Source of the DNA: Burkholderiales bacterium
Lineage (GTDB): Bacteria > Pseudomonadota > Gammaproteobacteria > Burkholderiales > Burkholderiaceae_F
Reading direction: 5' to 3'
DNA: 64,000 bases
Assembly (NCBI GenBank): GCA_020248785.1
Contig: JADCGX010000137.1
Span: 1 to 64,000, forward strand
This document shows, in pieces, positions 56,277 to 64,000 of the stretch. Below the pieces are notes generated by a model that was not told the DNA's origin, did no database searches, and saw nothing but the letters and a program-made list of their open reading frames with translations. The stretch's first letter is position 1. The number at the start of each line of letters is the position of its first letter. A program made the translations under genes and the position numbers.

Positions 56277-57650
56277 TCAATCGTCCAGCCGCAACTCCAC
56301 ATAGGTCCGATCGCGCAGTTGACGCACCCACTCCTGGAACGCCTCCTCGGCCTTGCGATCGCGCAGCGCTTGACGCGCCGCCTGGCGATTTCGCTCCACC
56401 GGAGACTCCTCGACCCGCCGCTCCATCACCTGGATGAGGTGAAAGCCAAAGGGCGACTGCACGGGCTCGCTGACCTCGCCAGGTTGCAATGACGTCATCG
56501 CCTTTTCGAACTCGGGCACCGTGTCGCCCGGGTAGATCCAGCCCAGTTCGCCGCCGCGCGTGCTGCTGGCGTCGACCGAATGCAGGCGCGCCAGCTGGCC
56601 GAAGTCCTGCCCGCCCTTGACGATGCGCTCGCGCAGTTCGACCAGGCGCCGCCTCACCTCGGGCTCGGGCGTGAGATCGGACACGCGCAACAAGATATGG
56701 CGCACACGGGTCTGCTGCACTGGCCCGGTCGCCAGGCGCGCATCCACCGCGCTGCGGCGACCCACGAGCTTCAACACATGAAGGCCGCCGGGGCTGCGAA
56801 CCACCGGCGCGATCTCGCCGGGCTTGAGCCCCTTCACCGCGTCGATGAACAGCGTGGGCAGGCGCTCTGCGGTACGCCAGCCCAATTCGCCTCCCTGCAG
56901 TGCCTCGGCGCCCGCGGAGAAGCTGGCCGCCAGGCGGGCGAAGTCGGCCCCGCCGCGCGCCTGTGTCGCCAGGTCTTCGGCGCGCGCGCGCAACTCCTCG
57001 ATACGGCGCGTGTCGGCGTTGTCCGGCACGCGCAGCAGGATCTGCGCGATGTTGAACTCCACTGCATCGGCCGCGACCCCGGCCTGCTCGGCGATGAAGT
57101 TGTCCACCTCGGCCTCGGAGATCTGGATGCGGTTGTCGACTTCGCGGTCACGCAGTCGCGAGGTCAAAATGTCCTCGCGCACATCTTCGCGAAACCGCGC
57201 GAACGTCACGCCATCTTGCTCCAGGCGCGCGCGAAACTGCGGCAGCGACATGTTGTTCTGCTCGGCGATCCGCGCAATGGCGGCATTCACGGTCTGGTCG
57301 TCCACGCGCACGCCCGTTTCGCGCGCCTGCTGCACCTGGGCCCGGTCGATGATCATGCGTTCGAGCACCTGCCGCTTCAGCACATCCGGCGGCGGCAGCG
57401 GGATGTTCTGGCGCCGCAGTTGCCCCTCCGCGACCCGGGTGCGCAGGTGCAGCTCGTTGAGCGTGATGACTTCCTCGTTGACCACGGCCACCACGCGATC
57501 GAGCGTGCGCTCGCCAGCCTCGGTCGGCGGCGTGGCGGGCGTGGCCGGGCGCAAGCGCGGCGACTGGGCCTGCCCGATGAGCGGCAGGGCCAGCAGGGCA
57601 CAGAGCAACCGAGGCGCGCTGGCGCGCGCAAGACGGAACAACAGGTTCAT
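56277..57650 (-). CDS. surA: Periplasmic chaperone and peptidyl-prolyl isomerase SurA
   Basis: 457 residues. The signal peptide (LLCALLALPLIGQA) is followed by DRVVAVVNEEVITLNELHLR, the SurA N-terminal domain, then two parvulin domains (about 195-305 and 310-415; ILLRVPDNADTRRIEEL, HILLRVSDLTPEPEVRR, LGWIYPGDTVPEFEKAM). It escorts outer-membrane proteins to the BAM machine. It lies 37 bases downstream of lptD on the same strand, the classic lptD-surA-pdxA-rsmA order. Confidence 0.96.
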   Translation of the reverse strand: MNLLFRLARASAPRLLCALLALPLIGQAQSPRLRPATPATPPTEAGERTLDRVVAVVNEEVITLNELHLRTRVAEGQLRRQNIPLPPPDVLKRQVLERMIIDRAQVQQARETGVRVDDQTVNAAIARIAEQNNMSLPQFRARLEQDGVTFARFREDVREDILTSRLRDREVDNRIQISEAEVDNFIAEQAGVAADAVEFNIAQILLRVPDNADTRRIEELRARAEDLATQARGGADFARLAASFSAGAEALQGGELGWRTAERLPTLFIDAVKGLKPGEIAPVVRSPGGLHVLKLVGRRSAVDARLATGPVQQTRVRHILLRVSDLTPEPEVRRRLVELRERIVKGGQDFGQLARLHSVDASSTRGGELGWIYPGDTVPEFEKAMTSLQPGEVSEPVQSPFGFHLIQVMERRVEESPVERNRQAARQALRDRKAEEAFQEWVRQLRDRTYVELRLDD

Positions 57651-57687
57651 TCGCGGGCGATGACGTGAGGACGCTTGGTCGTGGACA

Positions 57688-60093
57688 CTACTCGTAAACG
57701 TCGTAGCGCCCCGGTTGGCGCGGGGGCGGATTGATCAGCTGGTATCCCGGGATGTTACGCCGGAGCTGGTCGACGGGACTGGTGCCGAAACTGCCCAGAC
57801 CGTTCAGTTCAATGGCAAAGAACACTGCCGTGGTGGTGTTGTCGCCACTGGTCACGAAGCGCTGGGCGGCCACGCGCAGCGCCCAGCAGTCGGCCTTGTA
57901 CTCCAGCCCGCCGAGCACCTCGACCCATTTGTTGTCGCGCTGGGAGTAGTTGAAGCGTCCCACACCGTACCAGCGGTTGGTGATCGGCCATTGCACGCCG
58001 AAATCGGTCTGCTGCAACTCGTTGAGCTTGTAGCGGTAGGCCAGGCTGAGCACCGAGGCGGGCCGCGGCTGATAACGCACACCCGCGGTGGCTCGCACCA
58101 CCTGATCCTGCGAGGTCGAGTGCTGCATGGCGAAGTCGACCAGCCAGTTGCGCGTGACCAGCCCATTGAGCGCCACCAAGAGGTCGCTCGACCGCGCCTC
58201 GCGCAACCCGACTCCGCCGGGCAGGGCCACGCGCTGCGAGTCGAAGTAAAAGCGTTGCCCAACGGCAGCCCGCAGGCGCTCCACGCCGGTCCCGGCGTCC
58301 TGGATCCGCGAGACCAGCGCAGCGGTGAGCTGATTGGCCTCCGCGATGCGATCGCCGCCCACGAAGATGTTCTCATTGAACAGTTGCGCGAAGTTGAAAT
58401 CCGCCAGGGCGCTGTCGAAGTTGGGCAGATCGTTTTGCTCCCGGAACGGAACATTGGCGTAGTACAGCCGTGGCTCGAGGGTCTGCACCGCGCGGCGCGA
58501 GGCCAGACTGGTCTCGCGTTCGAACACGAGACCGGCATCCAACGAGGCGATCGGCAGATCGCGGCTGCGCTGCCGGGCACCGGGTTGCAGCACAGGGTCG
58601 AGGTCGTACTGCGTGGAATGCCACTGCAGGCGCGGGACGATGAACCAACCCGGCGCGGTCACCGGATAAGCCATGCTGGGGTTCACGATCACACGCGTGC
58701 CGTTTTCGAGCCGCGGGTGCTCAAAGAGCGTGGCGTCAGCGCTGATCGCGAGGTCCAAGCCGTTCCAGTCGAGCCGGCTGGCGCCCAGGGTGACCTGCGG
58801 CACCCGCTCGTACGGCTTCGCGGTCGGATCCTGCAAAGTCTGGTTCTTGGTGACACGCACGGCCGTGTTCCAGTATGTCTGCGCGTAGCTCACGAAGCCG
58901 TCCTGCGGCAGGACAATGGTCGAGCCCGCGACGATGTCCTTGCCGAAGTCGACGAAGTAAAGATCATCGGAGGCGCGGTTGTAGTTGATGCCGGCCCCCA
59001 GGCCGCTGCGCCCTTGCCACTGGTGCTGGGTAGAAATCAAGTCGCGCGTGCGGCCGGTCTCGCGGTCGTTGCCGATCACGTTGTACTGGACCAGACCACG
59101 GAAGGTCGGCTCAAGGTAGCGAAACTGGTTTTGCAGCAGCACACCGCGCTTGCTCATGATGCGCGGCTCGACAGTCGCATCGCGATTGGGCGCGATGTCG
59201 AAGTAGTACGGGATCGACGCTTCCCAGCCAACCTTGGAGTTCACGCCAAAGCTGGGCGTGATGAATCCACTGCGCCGCCGATCGCCGAGCGGAAAGTCGA
59301 AGACCGGCGAGTAGAAAATCGGCACGTCCTTGAAGTACAGCGTCGCATTGCGCGCGCTGCCTTTCTGGTCGACGCGGTCCAGGTCCATGCGCTCGGCGCG
59401 TACCCACCAGGCACGATCCTCCGGCGTGCACGTCGTGTACTCGGCCCCAAACATCCGCGTGAGCTCGGGCCCAAGGAACTCGAGCCTGTCGGCCGTGCCG
59501 CTGGCTCCCCGCGGGGCGTAGGTGAAGCTGGCCTCCGGCATCGAGCCCGTCTGGGCCTCCAGCCGGTAGTCCAGCGCGGGCCCGGTGAACAAGGCGCCGT
59601 CGCGAAACACCCGCGCGTTGCCGCGCACACGCAGCAGATCGGCGGCGTAGTCGTACAGGATGCGGTCACCTCGCAACACGGCGCCGTTGGCGCGCACCTC
59701 GGCATCGCCCTTCATCTCGAGTTCATCGAGCATGTCGCCGCTGATGCTGCGCGCTCGCACGAAGGCCGTGCCCTGGGGGTTGCCGGGCGCACGTGACGCA
59801 CCCAAAACGCGTTCGAGTCGCAGCACCGGCGCATCGGACGCAGCGCTTGCCGCGCCCTGTGCGTTTGCTGGCGCAGCGGCCCCGAATGCAAGAGCAGCCA
59901 CCACCGCGGTCGTCACGGGCAGCAGGCGATGGACCGGGCGGCGATGCAGGCTCAAGGTGGAGGCAAAGATGGACCGGTGACGACAGCCAGTGCGCGTTGC
60001 CCGCGCGATCGCATGCACGGTCCTCGTGTCCCAATTGGACCGCGCGCCATGCCACGACGCGCACGGCAGCGTGCTCGGAATGACGCGTGGCAT
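57688..60093 (-). CDS. lptD: LPS-assembly protein LptD
   Basis: 801 residues from the ATG at 60093. A long N-terminal stretch with a signal peptide (TTAVVAALAFGAAAPANAQ) precedes the jellyroll domain (GDAEVRANGAVLRGDRILYD), then the 26-strand barrel (ATLYFKDVPIFYSPVFDFPL and QFRYLEPTFRGLVQYNVIG). It inserts LPS into the outer leaflet with LptE. The mature part has only two Cys, in YTTCTPED and KADCWALRV, suggesting a single interdomain disulfide. The chosen ATG is part of a TATAATG string that may be a -10 box, so the true start could be further in (for example GTG at 60018 or TTG at 59955). Confidence 0.9.
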   Translation of the reverse strand: MPRVIPSTLPCASWHGARSNWDTRTVHAIARATRTGCRHRSIFASTLSLHRRPVHRLLPVTTAVVAALAFGAAAPANAQGAASAASDAPVLRLERVLGASRAPGNPQGTAFVRARSISGDMLDELEMKGDAEVRANGAVLRGDRILYDYAADLLRVRGNARVFRDGALFTGPALDYRLEAQTGSMPEASFTYAPRGASGTADRLEFLGPELTRMFGAEYTTCTPEDRAWWVRAERMDLDRVDQKGSARNATLYFKDVPIFYSPVFDFPLGDRRRSGFITPSFGVNSKVGWEASIPYYFDIAPNRDATVEPRIMSKRGVLLQNQFRYLEPTFRGLVQYNVIGNDRETGRTRDLISTQHQWQGRSGLGAGINYNRASDDLYFVDFGKDIVAGSTIVLPQDGFVSYAQTYWNTAVRVTKNQTLQDPTAKPYERVPQVTLGASRLDWNGLDLAISADATLFEHPRLENGTRVIVNPSMAYPVTAPGWFIVPRLQWHSTQYDLDPVLQPGARQRSRDLPIASLDAGLVFERETSLASRRAVQTLEPRLYYANVPFREQNDLPNFDSALADFNFAQLFNENIFVGGDRIAEANQLTAALVSRIQDAGTGVERLRAAVGQRFYFDSQRVALPGGVGLREARSSDLLVALNGLVTRNWLVDFAMQHSTSQDQVVRATAGVRYQPRPASVLSLAYRYKLNELQQTDFGVQWPITNRWYGVGRFNYSQRDNKWVEVLGGLEYKADCWALRVAAQRFVTSGDNTTTAVFFAIELNGLGSFGTSPVDQLRRNIPGYQLINPPPRQPGRYDVYE

Positions 60094-60098
60094 TATAG
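60092..60098 (-). promoter_or_regulatory. Possible -10 box of lptD
   Basis: Minus-strand TATAAT just upstream of and overlapping the ATG at 60093. No matching -35 hexamer was seen at 16-18 bases. If this is a true -10, transcription would start near 60085 and the ATG at 60093 could not be used. Confidence 0.3.
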
Positions 60099-60218
60099 GT
60101 TTGGTATCCGACTCGCTCGTGCGCACAGGCGGCATTACCCTCGACACCGCGCGCCGAACCTCACCTGCGCCCAGTCGTCCGCACTTCCCGTGTCCGTGAC
60201 TTCCGAAACCTGGCATCC

Positions 60219-61262
60219 GTGACCGCAACCGACGACGCGCGCCTGAACGCCGCGCGAGCCTGGCTGGACCAGGCGCCCCAGTACTTTGGGCTCGATCTCG
60301 ACAGCTTGCGCCCGGCCTCCGCGGACGCCAGCTTTCGGCGCTACTTCCGGCTCGACGCAGCGGCTTCGCTTGGGGGCAGCGCCATTGTCATGGACGCGCC
60401 GCCCGAGAAAGAGGACACGCGGCCTTTCCTGCACATTGCGCAGTTGCTTGCGCAGGCCGGCCTGAACGCACCGCGTGTGCTCGCGCAGGACGTTGAGCAA
60501 GGCTTCCTGCTGCTGAGCGACCTGGGCAGCACGACCTATCTGCAGGCCATGCAGGCGGCGGCGGGTGCGGCCGAGGCGCCGCGACTATTCGCCGACGCGA
60601 TCGATGCGCTGCTGACCTGGCAACACGCCAGTCGCCCCGATGTGCTGCCACCGTACGACGGAGCGCTTCTGCAGCGCGAGCTGTCGCTGTTCCCGGACTG
60701 GTACATCGCGCGCCACTTGCAGTACACGCTCACGGCGCAGCAGCGCCAGCGCCTGACAGTGGTCGACCAACTGCTGATCGACTCCGCATTGGCTCAGCCC
60801 AGGGTGTTCGTGCATCGCGACTACATGCCACGCAACCTCATGGTGAGCGCGCCAAACCCGGGGATACTGGACTTTCAGGACGCGGTTTACGGCCCGGTCA
60901 CCTACGACCTTGTGTCGCTGTTACGGGACGCATTTATCTCTTGGGATGAAGAGCAGGTGCTCGACTGGAGCATCCGCTACTGGGAGAAGGCGCGCGGCAG
61001 CGGGGTGCTGGGCGAACTGGGCAATGACTTCGCGGCGTTTTACCAGGCCTTCGAGTGGATGGGGCTGCAGCGGCAACTCAAGGTGCTTGGCATCTTCGCG
61101 CGCATCAACTATCGCGACGGCAAGCCGCAGTATCTGGCCGACACGCCGCGCTTCGTCGGCTATGCACGCAGCGTGGCACAGCGCTACAGCGCTTTGAAGC
61201 CGCTGGCGCTGCTGCTGGACGAGCTGGACGGCAGGACCGGCCAGGTCGGCTACACCTTCTAG
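60219..61262 (+). CDS. amgK: Anomeric MurNAc/GlcNAc kinase AmgK
   Basis: 347 residues with the aminoglycoside-phosphotransferase fold: SADASFRRYFRLDAA, VFVHRDYMPRNLMVS (catalytic HRD-type) and LDFQDAVYGPVTYDLVSLL (metal-binding DFQ). It phosphorylates the anomeric carbon of MurNAc to make MurNAc-1-phosphate in peptidoglycan recycling. The start is GTG. It is divergent from lptD and followed 18 bases later by murU, the arrangement known from Pseudomonas. Confidence 0.93.
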   Translation: MTATDDARLNAARAWLDQAPQYFGLDLDSLRPASADASFRRYFRLDAAASLGGSAIVMDAPPEKEDTRPFLHIAQLLAQAGLNAPRVLAQDVEQGFLLLSDLGSTTYLQAMQAAAGAAEAPRLFADAIDALLTWQHASRPDVLPPYDGALLQRELSLFPDWYIARHLQYTLTAQQRQRLTVVDQLLIDSALAQPRVFVHRDYMPRNLMVSAPNPGILDFQDAVYGPVTYDLVSLLRDAFISWDEEQVLDWSIRYWEKARGSGVLGELGNDFAAFYQAFEWMGLQRQLKVLGIFARINYRDGKPQYLADTPRFVGYARSVAQRYSALKPLALLLDELDGRTGQVGYTF

Positions 61263-61279
61263 GCACAGGCACGCATCTC

Positions 61280-61978
61280 GTGAAGGCCCTGATCTTTGCA
61301 GCCGGCCGTGGCGAACGGATGCGACCGTTGTCGGACGTCACGCCCAAGCCCCTGTTGCGGGTCGCAGGGCGCGCGCTGATCGAGTGGCAGATCGCCCGGC
61401 TGGCAGCGGCCGGCGTCACCGAGGTGGTCGTCAACACCGCGCACCTGGCAGTGCAACTGGAAGCCTCGCTCGGTGTGGGCCGGAAGCATGGGGTGCGCAT
61501 TGCGTACTCGCGCGAAGGCACGCGTGCCGAGGACGCGCTCGAAACGCTGGGCGGCATCATTCACGCGCTGCCGCTGCTCGGCGACGCGCCGTTCATCGCC
61601 ATAAGCGGTGACATCGTGGCCGACTACGACTATCGCGCGCTGGCGCCACGCGCCCAGCGCATCGCTCAGGGCGAGGCCGATGCGCACCTCGTCCTGGTCG
61701 ACAATCCGTCCTTTCACCCGCAGGGCGACATGGGCCTGCGCGATGGACTCATCACGCGCACGCCACCGCTGCTCACGTACGCCAATATCGCCGTGCTGGC
61801 GCCGCGCCTGTTCACCTTCGAGCCCGCCGGCAGGCGCAAGCTCTTTCCGTGGCTCTATGCCCATGTGGCGGCCGCGCGCGTGACGGGCGAGCGCTTTCGC
61901 GGTCGCTGGTTCAACGTCGGCACGCCGGCCGACCTGGACGCGGTCGATGCCGCGCTGCGCGCCAAGCCATTTGCATGA
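61280..61978 (+). CDS. murU: MurNAc-1-phosphate uridylyltransferase MurU
   Basis: 232 residues. KALIFAAGRGERMRPLSDVT is the nucleotidyltransferase signature (GRGxRMRPL), and SDVTPKPLLRVAGRALIEW continues it. FIAISGDIVADYDYRAL holds the metal-binding Asp, and WFNVGTPADL the second. It makes UDP-MurNAc from MurNAc-1-phosphate. This salvage route bypasses MurA/MurB and can lower sensitivity to fosfomycin in related bacteria. The start is GTG, 18 bases after amgK. Confidence 0.93.
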   Translation: MKALIFAAGRGERMRPLSDVTPKPLLRVAGRALIEWQIARLAAAGVTEVVVNTAHLAVQLEASLGVGRKHGVRIAYSREGTRAEDALETLGGIIHALPLLGDAPFIAISGDIVADYDYRALAPRAQRIAQGEADAHLVLVDNPSFHPQGDMGLRDGLITRTPPLLTYANIAVLAPRLFTFEPAGRRKLFPWLYAHVAAARVTGERFRGRWFNVGTPADLDAVDAALRAKPFA

Positions 61979-61988
61979 GAACGCACTG

Positions 61989-63185
61989 ATGAACGACGGC
62001 GCAGAACACATCGTCATCATCGGCGGCGGGCCGATCGGGCTCACCACCGCGCTGCTGCTCGATGATGCGGGTTATCGGGTCACAGTGATCGAGGGCCGCG
62101 ACGCGGCCGCCGCGCGCGCCGACCGCCGCCTGCTCGCCTTGTCGCGCGGCACCTGGCAGGTCCTCGCGCCGCTGCTCCCGGTGGCCCCGCCGCATGCGCG
62201 GATCGACACCGTGGTCGTCAGCTCGGCGGGCGAATTCGGCACCACCCGCATCGATGCCAGTGAACTCGACGGCACCAGCGGCCAGCCGCTCGGTGTAACG
62301 GTCCACTATGGGACCCTGTGCGATGCGCTCGAGCAGGCGGTGACCGGCGCGCAACGCGAGGCGCGGATCGCTGTCGTCCGGCCGGCCCGCGCCACCCAAG
62401 TCGCACAGCGCCATGACAGCGCCACGGTGACGCTGGACGACGCCCGCGCGCTCGCGGCCGACCTCGTGCTGCATGCCGAAGGCGGCACCGGCACGCAGCG
62501 CTCGCAGGACCACGCGCAGAGCGGCGCCACCGACAGCGCCACCGACAGCGGCTGGGCGCTGCTCGCCGAAGTACAGATGAGCGGGCCAGGGGCCGGCGTG
62601 GCGTTTGAACGCTTCACGCGCGAAGGTCCGCTGGCGCTCTTGCCGGCCGTCACCGGCCAAGGGCGCGGTTGGTCGCTGGTTTGGTGCAGTGATGCCGCGG
62701 GAGCGACCCAGCGGGGCGCGCTGGGCGATGCCAACTTCGTCGCGGCGTTGCAGGCGGCTATCGGACCGCGCGCGGCGCGCGTCGTTTCGGCGGGCCCACG
62801 CCTTGCGGTGCGTCTTGCGCCGCAGACGCGCGCGCAGATCCACGAGCACCGCGTCGCCTGGATCGGCAACGCGGCGCAGACCCTGCATCCGGTGGCCGGC
62901 CAGGGATTCAACCTCGGCGTGCGCGATGCCTGCGCACTGGTCGCCGCGCTCCGCGGGAGACGCGCTCAAGCCCGCACCGATGTCCCCGCTGCGCTGATCG
63001 ACTACGCAAGCAACCGCAGCATCGACCGCCGCCTGATCACCGGCATCACGCGCTGGCTGCCGGCCGTGTTTGCGACGCGTGCCTGGCCGATCGCACTCGG
63101 CCGTTCCCTCGGACTGACGGCACTCGATCTCGTCCCGCCACTGCGCCATCAATGGGCGCATCTGTTGATGTTCGGCGTGCGTTGA
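61989..63185 (+). CDS. UbiH/UbiF/VisC-family FAD-dependent hydroxylase
   Basis: 398 residues. The FAD motif HIVIIGGGPIGLTTALLLDD starts the protein, and WIGNAAQTLHPVAGQGFNLG is the family's second FAD motif, with GNAAQ in place of the usual GDAAH as in many betaproteobacterial members. Likely role: ring hydroxylation in ubiquinone synthesis; which position is not clear. The ATG at 61989 has GAGA upstream. It follows murU by ten bases and precedes dusB. Confidence 0.85.
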   Translation: MNDGAEHIVIIGGGPIGLTTALLLDDAGYRVTVIEGRDAAAARADRRLLALSRGTWQVLAPLLPVAPPHARIDTVVVSSAGEFGTTRIDASELDGTSGQPLGVTVHYGTLCDALEQAVTGAQREARIAVVRPARATQVAQRHDSATVTLDDARALAADLVLHAEGGTGTQRSQDHAQSGATDSATDSGWALLAEVQMSGPGAGVAFERFTREGPLALLPAVTGQGRGWSLVWCSDAAGATQRGALGDANFVAALQAAIGPRAARVVSAGPRLAVRLAPQTRAQIHEHRVAWIGNAAQTLHPVAGQGFNLGVRDACALVAALRGRRAQARTDVPAALIDYASNRSIDRRLITGITRWLPAVFATRAWPIALGRSLGLTALDLVPPLRHQWAHLLMFGVR

Positions 63186-63340
63186 ACGACGGCGCGCCGC
63201 GTTGCGTGAGTTGGCGCGCGCGATGGCACGCGGCCTGCCTTCGTTGACGTGCATACGACAGACATCGCAGCACGCAATGTGACCGCGGGGCCGGGGCTAC
63301 AATCCGCCCGACCTCGCCGTCCGCCCGCCTCTGCCACGCC

Positions 63341-64000
63341 ATGCGCATCGGCTCCCACGAGCTTGCAAATCGACTGTTCGTCGCGCCGATGGCCGGTGTC
63401 ACCGATCGGCCGTTCCGGCAACTGTGCAAGTCGCTCGGCGCGGGCTACGCGGTGAGCGAAATGGCCGCCTCCAATCCCCGGCTATGGGCCAGCGAGAAGA
63501 CGGCGCGCCGGCTCAACCACGACGGCGAGGCCGAGCCCAAGGCGGTGCAGCTCGCGGGTGCCGACCCCGCGCTGCTGGCCGAGGCGGCACGCTTCAATGT
63601 TGCCTGCGGGGCACAGGTCATAGACATCAACATGGGTTGCCCCGCGAAGAAGGTGTGCAGTGTCGCCTGCGGTTCAGCGCTGCTGAAGGACGAGCCGTTG
63701 GTCACGCGCATCCTGCACGCGGTGGTCGACGCCGTGGACGTCCCGGTCACGCTGAAGTTCCGCACGGGCTGGGACCCGGCGCATCGCAACGCGCTCACGA
63801 TCGCGCGTATCGCCGAAGACGCGGGCATCGCGATGCTCACACTGCACGGACGCACGCGGGCCTGCGGCTATGGCGGCAGCGCCGAGTACGACACCATTGC
63901 CGCGGTCAAGCGCGCCGTGGGCATACCGGTGGTGGCCAATGGCGACATTGATACACCGGAGAAAGCCCGCGACGTGCTCGCGGCCACCGGCGCCGACGCC
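63341..64000 (+). CDS. dusB: tRNA-dihydrouridine synthase B (partial, cut by window end)
   Basis: 220 residues are visible, with the C-terminus missing. [20 protein letters not shown] is the FMN-binding start. The catalytic Cys is in [40 protein letters not shown] and [11 protein letters not shown] bind FMN and substrate, and [13 protein letters not shown] follows. It reduces uridine in the tRNA D-loop. In related bacteria it is followed by fis, which would lie beyond the edge. Confidence 0.93.
   Translation, partial: MRIGSHELANRLFVAPMAGVTDRPFRQLCKSLGAGYAVSEMAASNPRLWASEKTARRLNHDGEAEPKAVQLAGADPALLAEAARFNVACGAQVIDINMGCPAKKVCSVACGSALLKDEPLVTRILHAVVDAVDVPVTLKFRTGWDPAHRNALTIARIAEDAGIAMLTLHGRTRACGYGGSAEYDTIAAVKRAVGIPVVANGDIDTPEKARDVLAATGADA

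Noticed and set aside
57715..59796. 693-residue plus-strand frame over lptD
   Set aside because: Shadow of lptD with no recognisable family and the low-complexity composition typical of GC-rich antisense frames.

Overview
The window is high-GC chromosomal DNA (codon third positions almost all G or C). It looks like a free-living betaproteobacterium, most likely Burkholderiales. Reasons: separate glyQ/glyS subunits followed by a plsC with an HQSTWE motif, a YgjP-like metallopeptidase and gloA; an lptD-surA-pdxA-rsmA run facing amgK-murU; and a UbiH-family hydroxylase next to dusB. This placement is inferred from gene content and order. No rRNA, tRNA, CRISPR array or prophage was recognised.

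Layout. 1-170: tail of an IS630-type transposase. 0.2-7.7 kb: secreted alpha/beta hydrolase, glycine-zipper envelope protein, ferrochelatase, and a two-gene signalling unit (CheB-CheR-PAS fusion plus PAS protein). 7.9-11.0 kb: four overlapping genes for two small glycosyltransferase-like proteins, a DUF3047 protein and an FAD oxidoreductase. 11.0-19.6 kb: a C15 tract, a LysR regulator, MarC, a type Vd patatin autotransporter, an AI-2E-family membrane protein, a cytosolic patatin and a SulP transporter. 19.7-29.0 kb: a nitrobindin-like protein with a ThrE-type exporter, then PepA, an AbgT transporter, a second M17 aminopeptidase and an SLC13 permease, which together suggest uptake and breakdown of peptides or acyl-amino acids.

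29.0-41.5 kb (minus strand): an RND efflux operon (adaptor, pump, outer-membrane factor), an outer-membrane barrel protein, then a seven-gene Mrp-type cation/proton antiporter operon in an unusual split order. A 112-bp MITE-like inverted-repeat element sits exactly between the barrel gene and mnhE. 41.7-44.4 kb: outer-membrane phospholipase A with an altered catalytic residue, a SlyB-like protein, a long gap and a cold-shock gene with a clear terminator.

44.5-64.0 kb is mostly core housekeeping: lnt, glyQS, plsC, a zinc peptidase, gloA, a prolyl oligopeptidase, rsmA, pdxA, surA and lptD, then divergent amgK-murU (peptidoglycan sugar recycling), a ubiquinone-type hydroxylase and the start of dusB. 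Envelope themes recur: lipoprotein acylation, phospholipid synthesis and breakdown, LPS export, outer-membrane folding and efflux.

No defence island or obviously new multi-gene machine was found. The most interesting leads are the MITE insertion that joins two operons, the split Mrp arrangement, the glycosyltransferase/DUF3047/oxidoreductase unit, the AbgT gene flanked by two M17 peptidases, the PldA Asn-to-Asp change, and the codon-usage patch inside glyS.
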